NCBI GenBank assembly: GCA_003973505.1
Contig: QNXT01000200.1
Location: 1 to 6,529 of the forward strand
Direction: 5' to 3'
Length of the DNA stretch: 6,529 nt
Origin: Bacteroidota bacterium
GTDB taxonomy: Bacteria > Bacteroidota > Bacteroidia > Bacteroidales > UBA1556
A program made the position numbers and the translations under genes. Shown one piece after another: positions 1 to 6,092 of this stretch (the stretch's first letter is position 1; each line of letters opens with the position of its first letter). The notes below the pieces were generated by a model. That model saw only the letters and a program-made list of their open reading frames with translations, searched no databases and had not been told where the DNA came from.

Positions 1-332
1 TATGCCCGACCTAAGTAATAAAACACGCGATGATCCAAGGTCGAATCCGTAGCTGCATATTCAAGATATTTTATGGGCTGCTCTTTATCCTCTTTATCAC
101 TATACATCATACACACTCCAAAACGATAGTTGTATAAAGTATTTTCACGGTGATTACTTAAAAGGGTTTGATAGTATTCAAATGCTTGACGAAATTGTTC
201 TTTCTTAAATAGCGCATCGGCCTTCTTCGCCATTGCTTCCTCGTCCTTAAAGCTTTCTTGGGCAGAAACTAAAAGAGTGAGCAGTATAAAAACTGAGGCA
301 AGTATAGGCCGAATATATTTAGCTATTTTCAT
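1..332 (-). CDS. Secreted TPR-type protein, 5' part only (possibly PD40/OmpA family)
   Basis: Reading on the minus strand from the ATG at 332, a frame stays open for 110 codons and leaves the window at base 1, so the C-terminal part is missing. Residues 1-24 form a signal peptide: K4/K7/R8, a hydrophobic core around 9-22, then VSA before Q25, a typical signal peptidase I site. Residues about 33-66 read as a TPR-like helical pair (KKADALFKKEQFRQAFEYY), and a second helical repeat starts near residue 70. The stretch with FGVCMMYSDKEDKEQPIKYL followed by VFYYLGRA resembles the N-terminus of long Bacteroidota exported proteins in which TPR repeats precede PD40 beta-propeller and OmpA-like peptidoglycan-binding domains. 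That resemblance is from memory of the family, and the diagnostic C-terminal domains are outside the window. The product is probably periplasmic or attached to the outer membrane. It lies downstream of fabI on the same strand but behind a terminator, so it is probably a separate transcription unit. Confidence 0.8.
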   Translation of the reverse strand, partial: MKIAKYIRPILASVFILLTLLVSAQESFKDEEAMAKKADALFKKEQFRQAFEYYQTLLSNHRENTLYNYRFGVCMMYSDKEDKEQPIKYLEYAATDSTLDHRVFYYLGRA

Positions 333-359
333 GAATAAAACTAATTCTACTAGTCAATT

Positions 360-394
360 CAAGTTTATACTTAAATAAACACATTTAGTTACAA
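360..394 (-). promoter_or_regulatory. Weak candidate promoter for the secreted TPR protein
   Basis: On the minus strand TAAACTTG (360-367) matches the Bacteroidota -7 consensus TAnnTTTG at all but one position. The nearest upstream TTG (392-394) overlaps the T-run of the fabI terminator and gives a spacer of 24 nt, longer than the usual 19-21. If used, the leader before the ATG at 332 would be about 20 nt. Confidence 0.3.
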
Positions 395-431
395 AAAAAA
401 GCCCCTATTTAGTTAATAAATAAGGGCTTTT
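393..431 (-). terminator. Rho-independent terminator of fabI
   Basis: Arms 397-410 and 418-431 pair over 14 positions with one mismatch (AAAAGCCC, C/A mismatch, TATTT) around a 7-nt loop. Read on the minus strand, the hairpin is followed by a run of eight T (393-400). It starts about 20 nt after the fabI stop codon, so it ends the fabI transcript and separates it from the downstream secreted-protein gene. Confidence 0.88.
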
Positions 432-451
432 CAAAAAATGATTAACTGTAT

Positions 452-1309
452 CTAATCATCAATATTTAAAGTGCCATCTTTAATTGCAGCTTCGATACTT
501 TTATTATACATCTGCATAGCACGATAACTCATACCCATACTGGAGAAACCACCATCATGAAACAGATTTTGCATGGTAACTTTTTTTGTTAAATCAGAGA
601 ACATCACCACGCAATAATCAGCACACTCATCAGCAGTTGCATTTCCTAAAGGGGACATACGCTCCGTAAAATCAATCAAATTATCAATGCCTTTCACACC
701 CTTACCCGCAGTAGTAATGGTTGGGGATTGAGAAATGGTGTTTACACGGATTTTTTTATCTCGACCGTAAATATATCCAAAACTACGTGCAATAGACTCT
801 AACATTGCTTTCGCATCAGCCATATCATTATAGCGAAATAAAGTGCGTTGGGCAGCTACATACGATAATGCTACTACTGATCCCCAGTTGTTAATGGCGT
901 CAAGCTTTCTTGCTACTTGTAATACTTTATGAAACGACATAGCCGAAACATCCAATGTTTTATGATAAAAATCGTAATTCAAATCATCATAAGCCCGATC
1001 TTTACGTACGTTCATCGACATTCCAATGGAATGAAGAATAAAATCCAATTTTCCACCCAATGCTTCCATTGACTCAGAAATCACTCTTTCAATATCTTCA
1101 ACACTCGTAGCATCCGCCATAATTACTTTGGAGCCTGTTTTTTCGGCCAACTCATTAATTTCACCAAAACGTAATGCCAAGGGAGTATTTGATAATGTAA
1201 ATATTGCTCCTTCTTCATATGCATGTTCAGCAACTTTCCATGCAATAGAATCATGATCTAAAGCACCAAAAATAATCCCTCTTTTTCCTTTTAATAAGTT
1301 GTAAGCCAT
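452..1309 (-). CDS. fabI: Enoyl-[acyl-carrier-protein] reductase (NADH), FabI
   Basis: FabI carries out the last step of each fatty-acid elongation cycle in the cytosol, reducing trans-2-enoyl-ACP with NAD(P)H. The 285-residue product has an N-terminal Rossmann nucleotide-binding segment (GIIFGALDHDSIAW, residues 11-24) and the family motif HSIGM at 93-97. The catalytic pair is present: Y150 in LSY, then Y160 and K167 with the FabI spacing Y-x6-K (YNDMADAK), where E. coli has YNVMGLAK. The segment SQSPTITTAGKG (193-204) corresponds to the flexible substrate-binding loop over the active site. The length and the wording around NYDF and VSAMSFHK are typical of Bacteroidota FabI, which is somewhat longer than the 262-residue E. 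coli enzyme. The ATG at 1309 fits the usual family N-terminus MAYNLLKGK and follows an A/T-rich leader without a Shine-Dalgarno sequence. It has its own promoter after recN and its own terminator. FabI is the target of triclosan-type inhibitors. Confidence 0.97.
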   Translation of the reverse strand: MAYNLLKGKRGIIFGALDHDSIAWKVAEHAYEEGAIFTLSNTPLALRFGEINELAEKTGSKVIMADATSVEDIERVISESMEALGGKLDFILHSIGMSMNVRKDRAYDDLNYDFYHKTLDVSAMSFHKVLQVARKLDAINNWGSVVALSYVAAQRTLFRYNDMADAKAMLESIARSFGYIYGRDKKIRVNTISQSPTITTAGKGVKGIDNLIDFTERMSPLGNATADECADYCVVMFSDLTKKVTMQNLFHDGGFSSMGMSYRAMQMYNKSIEAAIKDGTLNIDD

Positions 1310-1365
1310 AATAATATATATTTTAGTTTTATTCTTTGTTTGTCTTTTGTTTTATGTTAAAGATG

Positions 1366-1395
1366 CAAATATAGTTTTTTTTACCAAATCGGTAA
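1366..1395 (-). promoter_or_regulatory. Promoter of fabI (Bacteroidota type)
   Basis: TATATTTG on the minus strand (1366-1373) is a perfect match to the -7 consensus TAnnTTTG. At 19 nt spacing lies TTA (1393-1395), one base off the -33 TTG. Transcription should start near 1359, leaving a leader of about 50 nt. The promoter sits between the recN stop (1417) and the fabI start. A dyad TTAC-N7-GTAA (1381-1395) overlaps the spacer and the -33 box and could be an operator. Confidence 0.7.
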
Positions 1396-1416
1396 TCCTA
1401 TACCTAATATAAGCAT

Positions 1417-3069
1417 TTAATTCATTAATTCACGTGCCGTTGCCGTGGCTGCCTTTGAACCGACTGTCCCACTGATCATTAAACTCAGTTCTTCTATACG
1501 TTCTTCGTTATTTAATTTTTTAATGGAAGAATAGGTATGCTCCTCATCTTCTTGTTTATATACTTTATAATGTGAATTTGCTTTTCCTGCAATCTGAGGT
1601 AAATGGGTAATCGCGATAATTTGCATCTTCTCTCCCATCGATTTCATCATATTACCCACCATATTGGCAATATCGCCCGAAACACCCGTATCAATTTCAT
1701 CAAAAATCATCGTAGCCAATGATTTTTTAGCTGTCAATACATTCTTCAAAGTGAGCATCAAGCGTGACAGCTCTCCTCCAGATGCAATTTTTGAAATCGG
1801 TCCAACTTCCATTCCTCTATTTGCTGAAAACAAAAATTGAAGTTTATTCCTACCCGTAACACTTAACTGCTCCATTTTTTCAAGCTCCACTACAAATTGG
1901 GCAGACTTCATTCCCAAAGAAGCTAAACTCTTTTCAACCTCTTTTTGGACTTCAGGAATCACTTTTTTACGTTTTTCATGTATTTCATCGGCTTGTTTTA
2001 CCAAATCGTCGAATAAAACAGTGATTTTTTTCTGTAAAGAAGATTTATCTTCATCAATCTTTTCAAAAGATAAAAGTTTATTTTCAATCTCCTCTTTTAG
2101 GGTGATCAGTTCTTCAACAGAATTTACAATATGCTTTTGTAGAAGTCGATTTAATAAATCATTTCTCTGATTCAATTCTTCCAATCGTAGAGGGTCAAAA
2201 TCAACATTTTCTTTCAATGATTCTATCTCCTGAGCGATATCTTGCAACTCAATAAACACTATATCTAATCGTTTAGATAAAGTATTATAATCATCATGAT
2301 ATGAACTGATTGATTGAATACTACTTAATATAGATGACAGGGAATTCAGCACAGAATTATCATCAAACTGTAAATTATTATCCGCCTCATACAAATGGCT
2401 TTTTATCTCCTCTGCATGGTTTAAAACTTGCAAATCATCTTCTATTGATTGTTGCTCTCCCTCGACCAGATTTGCCTTTTCTAATTCATCGAATTGAAAC
2501 TGAAGGAAGTCCTTTTCCGCCTTTGCTTTCCGTTCTTTGCTTTCAATCTCATCAAGTTCTTTCGTAAGCCCTTTATAGATTAAATAGTCTTTTCTATACT
2601 TTATAAGCCTTTTTGTTAAGCCCGCATAATTATCTAATAATTGTAATTGACTTTTCGAATCATTTAGGCTGTATGTTTGATGCTGAGAATTTACATCAAT
2701 TAATCGCGCACTCAGTTCACGCAATACGGGCAACTTAACAGGAGTATCATTAATAAAAGCTCTTGATTTTCCCTGGGGATTAATTTGCCTTCTAATTATA
2801 AGCGAATCCTCGATATCGATATCATTATTTTTCAGAGAATCAGACAATAACTGAATATCCATATCAAAAGTAGCCTCAACCACACATTTTTGACTTTTAT
2901 CATTCAACACACTCACATCGGCACGATTACCCAAAATCAAGCCTAGAGCCCCAATAATAATGGATTTTCCAGCCCCTGTTTCTCCTGTTATAATTTGAAG
3001 TCCTAAATCAAAACTTAAATCAAGCTCCTTTATTAAGGCATAGTTTTTTATGATAATCTTCTTCAGCAT
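1417..3069 (-). CDS. recN: DNA repair protein RecN (SMC-like ATPase)
   Basis: RecN is a cytosolic SMC-family ATPase that acts at DNA double-strand breaks during recombinational repair. The 550-residue product is close to the usual family length. The head half at the N-terminus holds Walker A GETGAGKS (29-36) after the typical start LKKIIIKNYALIKEL, and RQINPQGKSRAFIND (94-108) is the conserved RecN stretch before the first coiled-coil arm. Residues about 150-230 and 270-385 are rich in charged heptads and form the arms. The C-terminal half contains the ABC signature ASGGELSRLML (429-439), Walker B with catalytic acid MIFDEID (454-460, E458), the D-loop TGVSG (461-465) and the switch histidine H489 in ITHLPQIA. 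All ATPase elements are intact. The ATG at 3069 lies just behind a good -7 box. The gene precedes fabI on the same strand at 107 bases distance and is divergent from the zapA operon. In many Bacteroidota I would expect recN near coaBC and porD; those genes are not next to it here. Confidence 0.97.
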   Translation of the reverse strand: MLKKIIIKNYALIKELDLSFDLGLQIITGETGAGKSIIIGALGLILGNRADVSVLNDKSQKCVVEATFDMDIQLLSDSLKNNDIDIEDSLIIRRQINPQGKSRAFINDTPVKLPVLRELSARLIDVNSQHQTYSLNDSKSQLQLLDNYAGLTKRLIKYRKDYLIYKGLTKELDEIESKERKAKAEKDFLQFQFDELEKANLVEGEQQSIEDDLQVLNHAEEIKSHLYEADNNLQFDDNSVLNSLSSILSSIQSISSYHDDYNTLSKRLDIVFIELQDIAQEIESLKENVDFDPLRLEELNQRNDLLNRLLQKHIVNSVEELITLKEEIENKLLSFEKIDEDKSSLQKKITVLFDDLVKQADEIHEKRKKVIPEVQKEVEKSLASLGMKSAQFVVELEKMEQLSVTGRNKLQFLFSANRGMEVGPISKIASGGELSRLMLTLKNVLTAKKSLATMIFDEIDTGVSGDIANMVGNMMKSMGEKMQIIAITHLPQIAGKANSHYKVYKQEDEEHTYSSIKKLNNEERIEELSLMISGTVGSKAATATARELMN

Positions 3070-3086
3070 AATTTGTAAATGTGGCG

Positions 3087-3116
3087 CAAAAGTACTTAAA
3101 ACGAATTTACATTGAA
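3087..3116 (-). promoter_or_regulatory. Candidate promoter of recN
   Basis: TACTTTTG on the minus strand (3087-3094) fits the -7 consensus TAnnTTTG fully. The -33 position, 19 nt upstream, reads TTC (3114-3116), one base off TTG. The start point would be near 3080, so the recN leader is only about 10 nt. A dyad TTAC-N7-GTAA (3107-3121) is centred on the -33 position. Confidence 0.6.
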
Positions 3117-3254
3117 CGTAAAATTATCTTAACTCTTTTTCAAAACTAACAAATTATCTTTTCAATAGACTCAACTAATTTAATGCTATAATTCTCATTT
3201 ATAGATATAAGCAATCTGCATAGCATATTGACTCAAAAAAAGCTCCAATAAATA

Positions 3255-3284
3255 TTGACAAGGCTCAAAAAATTCATATATTTG
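3255..3284 (+). promoter_or_regulatory. Promoter of the zapB-like/zapA operon (consensus Bacteroidota type)
   Basis: TTG (3255-3257) and TATATTTG (3277-3284) are separated by exactly 19 nt, a complete match to the Bacteroidota -33/-7 promoter. Transcription should start near 3290, about 18 nt before the ATG at 3309. This is the best promoter in the window and probably drives the coiled-coil gene and zapA, and perhaps reads on into the 6S RNA region. Confidence 0.85.
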
Positions 3285-3308
3285 CAATGAAATCGAATTA
3301 CAGAGCAA

Positions 3309-3596
3309 ATGAGCGAACTGGAGAAATTAGTTAACCTAATTGAGGAACGGAGCAAGAGATTAGTTAATCGCAAAAACATGCTCGAAGAGGAGAATTCAAA
3401 TCTTAAAACTCAGCTTGAAGAAATGAAAGCTGAAATTGAGAACAATAAACAAATAATTAACGAATTAAAAGACAAATACCAAGTTCTTAAGATAGCTAAA
3501 ACTATTGAAAGCGAGGGCGATAATAAAGAAACAATTAAAGTCCTTAATTATTATATTAAGGAAATTGATCGTTGTATCGCATTGATGAACAGTTAA
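3309..3596 (+). CDS. Small coiled-coil protein upstream of zapA (possible ZapB-like partner)
   Basis: The 95-residue product has no signal peptide or membrane segment. Residues about 3-65 are one long heptad-rich, highly charged coiled coil (for example NMLEEENSNLKTQLEEM at 23-39). It ends in a compact tail, VLNYYIKEIDRCIALMNS (78-95). A coiled coil followed by a tail with IDRCIALMN is, as I recall, a feature of a conserved but uncharacterised Bacteroidota family encoded directly before zapA. The gene starts 18 nt or so after a consensus promoter, and zapA follows 13 nt after its stop, so the two are almost certainly cotranscribed. By analogy with the E. coli ZapA-ZapB pair, where ZapB is a short cytosolic coiled coil that binds ZapA at the Z-ring, a role as ZapA partner is a reasonable inference. 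Sequence homology to ZapB is not shown. Real gene: very likely. Function: open. Confidence 0.85.
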   Translation: MSELEKLVNLIEERSKRLVNRKNMLEEENSNLKTQLEEMKAEIENNKQIINELKDKYQVLKIAKTIESEGDNKETIKVLNYYIKEIDRCIALMNS

Positions 3597-3609
3597 CAAA
3601 AGAACTCTG

Positions 3610-3888
3610 ATGGAAGAATTTGCAATTTCGGTAAATATAGCAGGACGAACTTATAGATTATACGTTGAAGCAAAAGACGAGGAAAATGTAAGAAAAGCCG
3701 CTGTATTGATTAATGATAAAGTAAATGAATTTGCTAGCAATTATGCATTTAAGGATAAACAGGACCTTTTAGCCATGACAGCCTTGATGAATACTAGCGA
3801 ATTACTACAATCGAAAGCTCAAAGCGACAACGTAAGCAAAGCTGTTTTCGATAAATTAAAAGGAGTTGAAAAATTACTATCAGAGTAA
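3610..3888 (+). CDS. zapA: Cell division protein ZapA
   Basis: ZapA binds FtsZ in the cytosol and bundles its protofilaments, stabilising the Z-ring at mid-cell. The 92-residue product has the family layout: an N-terminal alpha/beta head with VNIAGRTYRLYVEAKDEE (8-25) and VRKAAVLINDKVNEF (27-41), the highly typical KDKQDLLAM (48-56), and a C-terminal helix (about 50-90) that forms the dimer coiled coil. The length matches the short bacterial ZapA form. The start at 3610 comes 13 nt after the upstream coiled-coil gene, without a Shine-Dalgarno sequence, as is usual in this phylum. The structured RNA that I read as 6S begins within about 25 nt of the stop codon, the same neighbourhood as zapA-ssrS in enterobacteria. 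The last codons contain a dyad TTAC-N7-GTAA (3874-3888) that may belong to the RNA gene's control region. Confidence 0.95.
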   Translation: MEEFAISVNIAGRTYRLYVEAKDEENVRKAAVLINDKVNEFASNYAFKDKQDLLAMTALMNTSELLQSKAQSDNVSKAVFDKLKGVEKLLSE

Positions 3889-3900
3889 TAGATAAGTTCT

Positions 3901-4113
3901 TATAAATATTGACCCGCACTGTGATGATTTCAGTATATGAAACTCAACAGATACTTAATTAGGGACAAAGCTCTTATAGGGTTTTAGAACAGGCCTCAAC
4001 CATCTTGATGGTATTAACTTCGGTTAATCAGTGGACGTTCGACGATCCAGGCATCCCTACCCATGTCATAATTGGGGTTTTAATACTTCATTACAGTCGG
4101 GTTTTTATTTATA
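3901..4113 (+). ncRNA. ssrS: 6S RNA candidate (regulator of RNA polymerase)
   Basis: The 282 nt between zapA and rny hold no credible ORF but fold into a long closed structure. Outer stem: TTATAAATA (3900-3908) pairs with 4106-4114; after a small internal loop ACCCG (3912-3916) pairs with CGGGT (4098-4102); after one bulged C, 3918-3927 pairs with 4088-4097 (10 bp, one G-U). Further in, 3932-3936 pairs with 4083-4087 and AAACTC (3940-3945) with 4075-4080. An open bubble follows (14 nt, 3946-3959, opposite 15 nt, 4060-4074), closed above by TAGGGA (3960-3965) with TCCCTA (4054-4059). The apical part holds hairpins ACCAT-CTTG-ATGGT (3999-4012), ATTAAC-TTCG-GTTAAT with a UUCG tetraloop (4013-4028), and TGGA/TCCA (4032-4049). 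A long rod with a central bubble, about 190-215 nt, next to zapA, is what 6S RNA looks like: it mimics an open promoter and holds the housekeeping RNA polymerase. The ends are approximate and no consensus promoter is visible directly upstream, so it may be processed from the zapA transcript. Confidence 0.8.
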
Positions 4114-4170
4114 ACCCTCCATCAATATTTTTATATTATTTTAGGTAATTGGTTAAAAATCAAATTAAAA
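4114..4170 (+). promoter_or_regulatory. Leader and possible weak promoter of rny
   Basis: This AT-rich stretch between the 6S candidate and rny contains TATTTTAG (4137-4144), one base off the -7 consensus TAnnTTTG, but no TTG at a fitting distance. AACCC (4113-4117) can pair with GGGTT (4099-4103), competing with the outer stem of the RNA upstream. The run before the ATG is A-rich without a Shine-Dalgarno sequence. Whether rny has its own start here or is read from upstream cannot be settled from sequence. Confidence 0.3.
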
Positions 4171-5712
4171 ATGGATTATTTAATCATTGGAGTAACAGCA
4201 ATTGTATCCCTGCTGATCGGCATGTATATTATGGCGATAATCAATAAAAAGCAGACTTCTAAGAAGGGTGCCGGGATTATAAGCGAAGCGAGAGCTGAAG
4301 CCGAAGTAATAAAAAAAGATAAAATTCTTGAAGCTAAAGAAGAAATTCTCAAATTGAAATCGAAGCATGAAAGTTATGTAAATGACAAAAATGCACATAT
4401 TCAACGTGGAGAAAATCGCATCAAACAAAAAGAAGCAAGTCTGAATCAGAAGTTTGAAGAATTAAAACGAAATCAACGTGAAGTAAAAAATCAAAGAGAG
4501 GCTCTACAACAACGTTTGGACCGTTTAGAAAGTCGTGAAGAAGAGTTAAACAAAATGCACCGCCAACAAGTTATACAGTTGGAAACTATTTCGGGGCTTT
4601 CAGCCGATCAAGCTAAAGAAGAGCTGATTAATGCAATTAAGAACGAAGCCAAAACAGATGCAATGGCATTTATCAATGATGCAATGGAAGAGGCTAAAGC
4701 TTCCGCAAATCTAGAAGCTCGTAAAATCGTTGTTCAAACAATTCAACGAACTGCCACTGAGCATGCAATTGAAAACTCTGTTTCGGTATTTAACATTGAA
4801 AATGACGAAATCAAAGGTCGAATTATCGGACGTGAAGGACGTAATATTCGTGCTTTAGAGGCAGCTACGGGTATTGAGATTATTGTGGACGATACTCCTG
4901 AAGCAATTATTCTATCGGGTTTCGACCCAGTTCGTCGTGAAATTGCACGACTAAGTTTACATAAATTAGTAAGTGATGGTCGAATTCACCCTGCACGAAT
5001 TGAAGAGGTTGTAGCAAAAACCAAGAAGCAAATTGATCAGGAAATTATGGATATCGGAAAGCGTACTGCTATTGATTTAGGCATCCACGGAATGCACCCT
5101 GAAATTCTTCGCATGGTGGGTCGTATGAAGTACCGTTCATCTTACGGACAGAACCTACTGCAACACTCACGTGAAGTTGCCAATCTTTGTGCTACCATGG
5201 CTTCGGAACTTGGTCTAAATCCAAAATTAGCTAAAAGAGCCGGACTATTACACGATATAGGTAAAGTGCCAGATCATGAGCCTGAATTGCCACACGCAAT
5301 ATTTGGAATGAAATTGGCCGAAAAATATAAAGAGCATCCTGAAGTATGTAATGCAATTGGGTCGCACCACGACGAAATAGAGATGACTACCCTACTTGCA
5401 CCCATTACCCAGGTTTGCGATGCAATATCTGGAGCACGTCCGGGAGCACGTCGTGAAGTTGCTGAGGCCTATATCAACCGATTGAAAGATTTGGAAAACC
5501 ACGCTTTGAATTTCCCTGGAGTAATTAAGACTTATGCAATTCAAGCAGGTCGAGAACTTCGGGTAATCGTTGGTGCTGACAAAGTAAGTGATGCTGAAGC
5601 AAGTAAAATTTCTTTCGAATTATCTAAAAAAATTCAGGAAGAGATGACCTATCCAGGCCAAATTAAAATTACAGTAATTCGTGAAACACGCTCTATTGCT
5701 TATGCAAAATAG
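4171..5712 (+). CDS. rny: Ribonuclease Y
   Basis: RNase Y is a membrane-anchored endoribonuclease that starts the decay and processing of many mRNAs, in the role RNase E has in enterobacteria. The 513-residue product shows the full family layout: one N-terminal membrane anchor (about 3-24, [20 protein letters not shown]), a long charged coiled coil (about 38-190), a KH RNA-binding domain with [12 protein letters not shown] (216-227, GxxG at 220-223), and an HD phosphohydrolase domain. Metal-binding residues are in place: H332 (LQHSREV), H361-D362 in HDIGK, H399/H400-D401 and D417 before the family hallmark [10 protein letters not shown] (420-429). The C-terminal segment with [13 protein letters not shown] is also standard. 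Nothing is missing. The ATG at 4171 puts the anchor right at the N-terminus, as expected. It follows the 6S candidate by about 60 nt and ends in a strong terminator. Confidence 0.97.
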   Translation: MDYLIIGVTAIVSLLIGMYIMAIINKKQTSKKGAGIISEARAEAEVIKKDKILEAKEEILKLKSKHESYVNDKNAHIQRGENRIKQKEASLNQKFEELKRNQREVKNQREALQQRLDRLESREEELNKMHRQQVIQLETISGLSADQAKEELINAIKNEAKTDAMAFINDAMEEAKASANLEARKIVVQTIQRTATEHAIENSVSVFNIENDEIKGRIIGREGRNIRALEAATGIEIIVDDTPEAIILSGFDPVRREIARLSLHKLVSDGRIHPARIEEVVAKTKKQIDQEIMDIGKRTAIDLGIHGMHPEILRMVGRMKYRSSYGQNLLQHSREVANLCATMASELGLNPKLAKRAGLLHDIGKVPDHEPELPHAIFGMKLAEKYKEHPEVCNAIGSHHDEIEMTTLLAPITQVCDAISGARPGARREVAEAYINRLKDLENHALNFPGVIKTYAIQAGRELRVIVGADKVSDAEASKISFELSKKIQEEMTYPGQIKITVIRETRSIAYAK

Positions 5713-5741
5713 CATTGATGAATATAAATAAATATTAGGAG

Positions 5742-5772
5742 CTGCCTTGAATTCATTCAGGGCAGTTTTTTT
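5742..5772 (+). terminator. Rho-independent terminator of rny
   Basis: CTGCCTTGAA (5742-5751) pairs with TTCAGGGCAG (5756-5765), ten base pairs with one G-U, around a TTCA loop, followed by seven T (5766-5772). It begins 29 nt after the rny stop. Read on the minus strand the hairpin lacks a T-run, so it would serve the convergent gene only weakly. Confidence 0.93.
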
Positions 5773-5783
5773 ATACGCTATTA

Positions 5784-6053
5784 TTATCCTCTTTGGAAAA
5801 TAACTAAATACAAACCAATAATAATTAAAACAATAAGCAGAATGCTTTTCCACTTCATTGTTTTATCAAGCTGTGTAAAATGCTCTATTCCTTTTGGGAT
5901 TTGGTCGTCTTCACGAGCATTATCTTGAGAGTCTGATTTATCTACTTTTTTAAGATTTCTTCGTGAAACAGCAATATATATTAATAAGATAGCCGCTCCT
6001 AAAATATAGAAGAAATAAGGATGTTTTGGGTCAAGATATTGCGAGATGTCCAT
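5784..6053 (-). CDS. Small membrane protein with two transmembrane helices, function unknown
   Basis: From the ATG at 6053 the product has 89 residues. There are two clear hydrophobic helices, about 12-30 (PYFFYILGAAILLIYIAVS) and about 68-86 (WKSILLIVLIIIGLYLVIF). A hydrophilic linker (31-67) between them starts with the basic cluster RRNLKK and is otherwise rich in acidic and polar residues. By the positive-inside rule the linker should face the cytosol and both ends the periplasm. I do not recognise the family. The frame can be extended to a TTG at 6077, but that TTG is part of a good -7 promoter box (6075-6082), so the shorter form is the likely one. The gene is convergent with rny and divergent from the dehydrogenase gene. 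Two well-formed helices and a matching promoter make it a believable gene, though conservation could not be tested. Confidence 0.75.
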   Translation of the reverse strand: MDISQYLDPKHPYFFYILGAAILLIYIAVSRRNLKKVDKSDSQDNAREDDQIPKGIEHFTQLDKTMKWKSILLIVLIIIGLYLVIFQRG

Positions 6054-6074
6054 AAAAAGTGTTTTTATAAGCGA

Positions 6075-6082
6075 CAAAAATA
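6075..6082 (-). promoter_or_regulatory. -7 box of the promoter for the small membrane protein
   Basis: TATTTTTG on the minus strand is a full match to TAnnTTTG. No clean TTG lies 19 nt upstream (sequence there is TGT, with CTG one base further). The start point would be near 6069, giving a leader of about 15 nt to the ATG at 6053. This decides against the TTG at 6077 as start codon. Confidence 0.55.
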
Positions 6083-6092
6083 CATGAATTAG

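Noticed and set aside
1379..1391. TTTACCAAATCG shared between the fabI promoter and the recN coding region near 1998
   Set aside because: The recN copy encodes ordinary residues in a coiled-coil arm and lacks the second half of the dyad. It is treated as coincidence.
1381..1395. Small hairpin TTACC/GGTAA as a terminator of recN
   Set aside because: Only five base pairs, and on the minus strand it is followed by A, not T. It cannot work as an intrinsic terminator for recN.
2334..2567. 77-codon open frame on the plus strand inside recN
   Set aside because: It lies antisense to the intact, well-conserved recN reading frame, has no promoter or family resemblance, and its composition (many Pro, His, Leu) is that of a shadow frame.
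3121..3160. 10-bp direct repeat AAATTATCTT at 3121-3130 and 3151-3160
   Set aside because: Two short AT-rich copies 30 bp apart behind the recN promoter, with no further copies and no link to a box. Chance is a sufficient explanation.
3901..4113. Riboswitch or cis leader element of rny instead of a separate RNA
   Set aside because: The closed rod with its ends paired, the bubble, the total size and the zapA neighbour fit 6S RNA better, and I recognise no riboswitch core. A cis role is not fully excluded.
4180..4428. 82-codon open frame on the minus strand inside rny
   Set aside because: It is antisense to the rny anchor and coiled coil. Its Phe/Tyr-rich composition is what the complement of Lys/Glu/Ile codons gives.
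5620..5853. 77-codon open frame on the minus strand across the rny 3' end
   Set aside because: It overlaps the rny C-terminus, the rny terminator and the end of the small membrane protein gene in another frame, with no promoter. It is not a credible gene.
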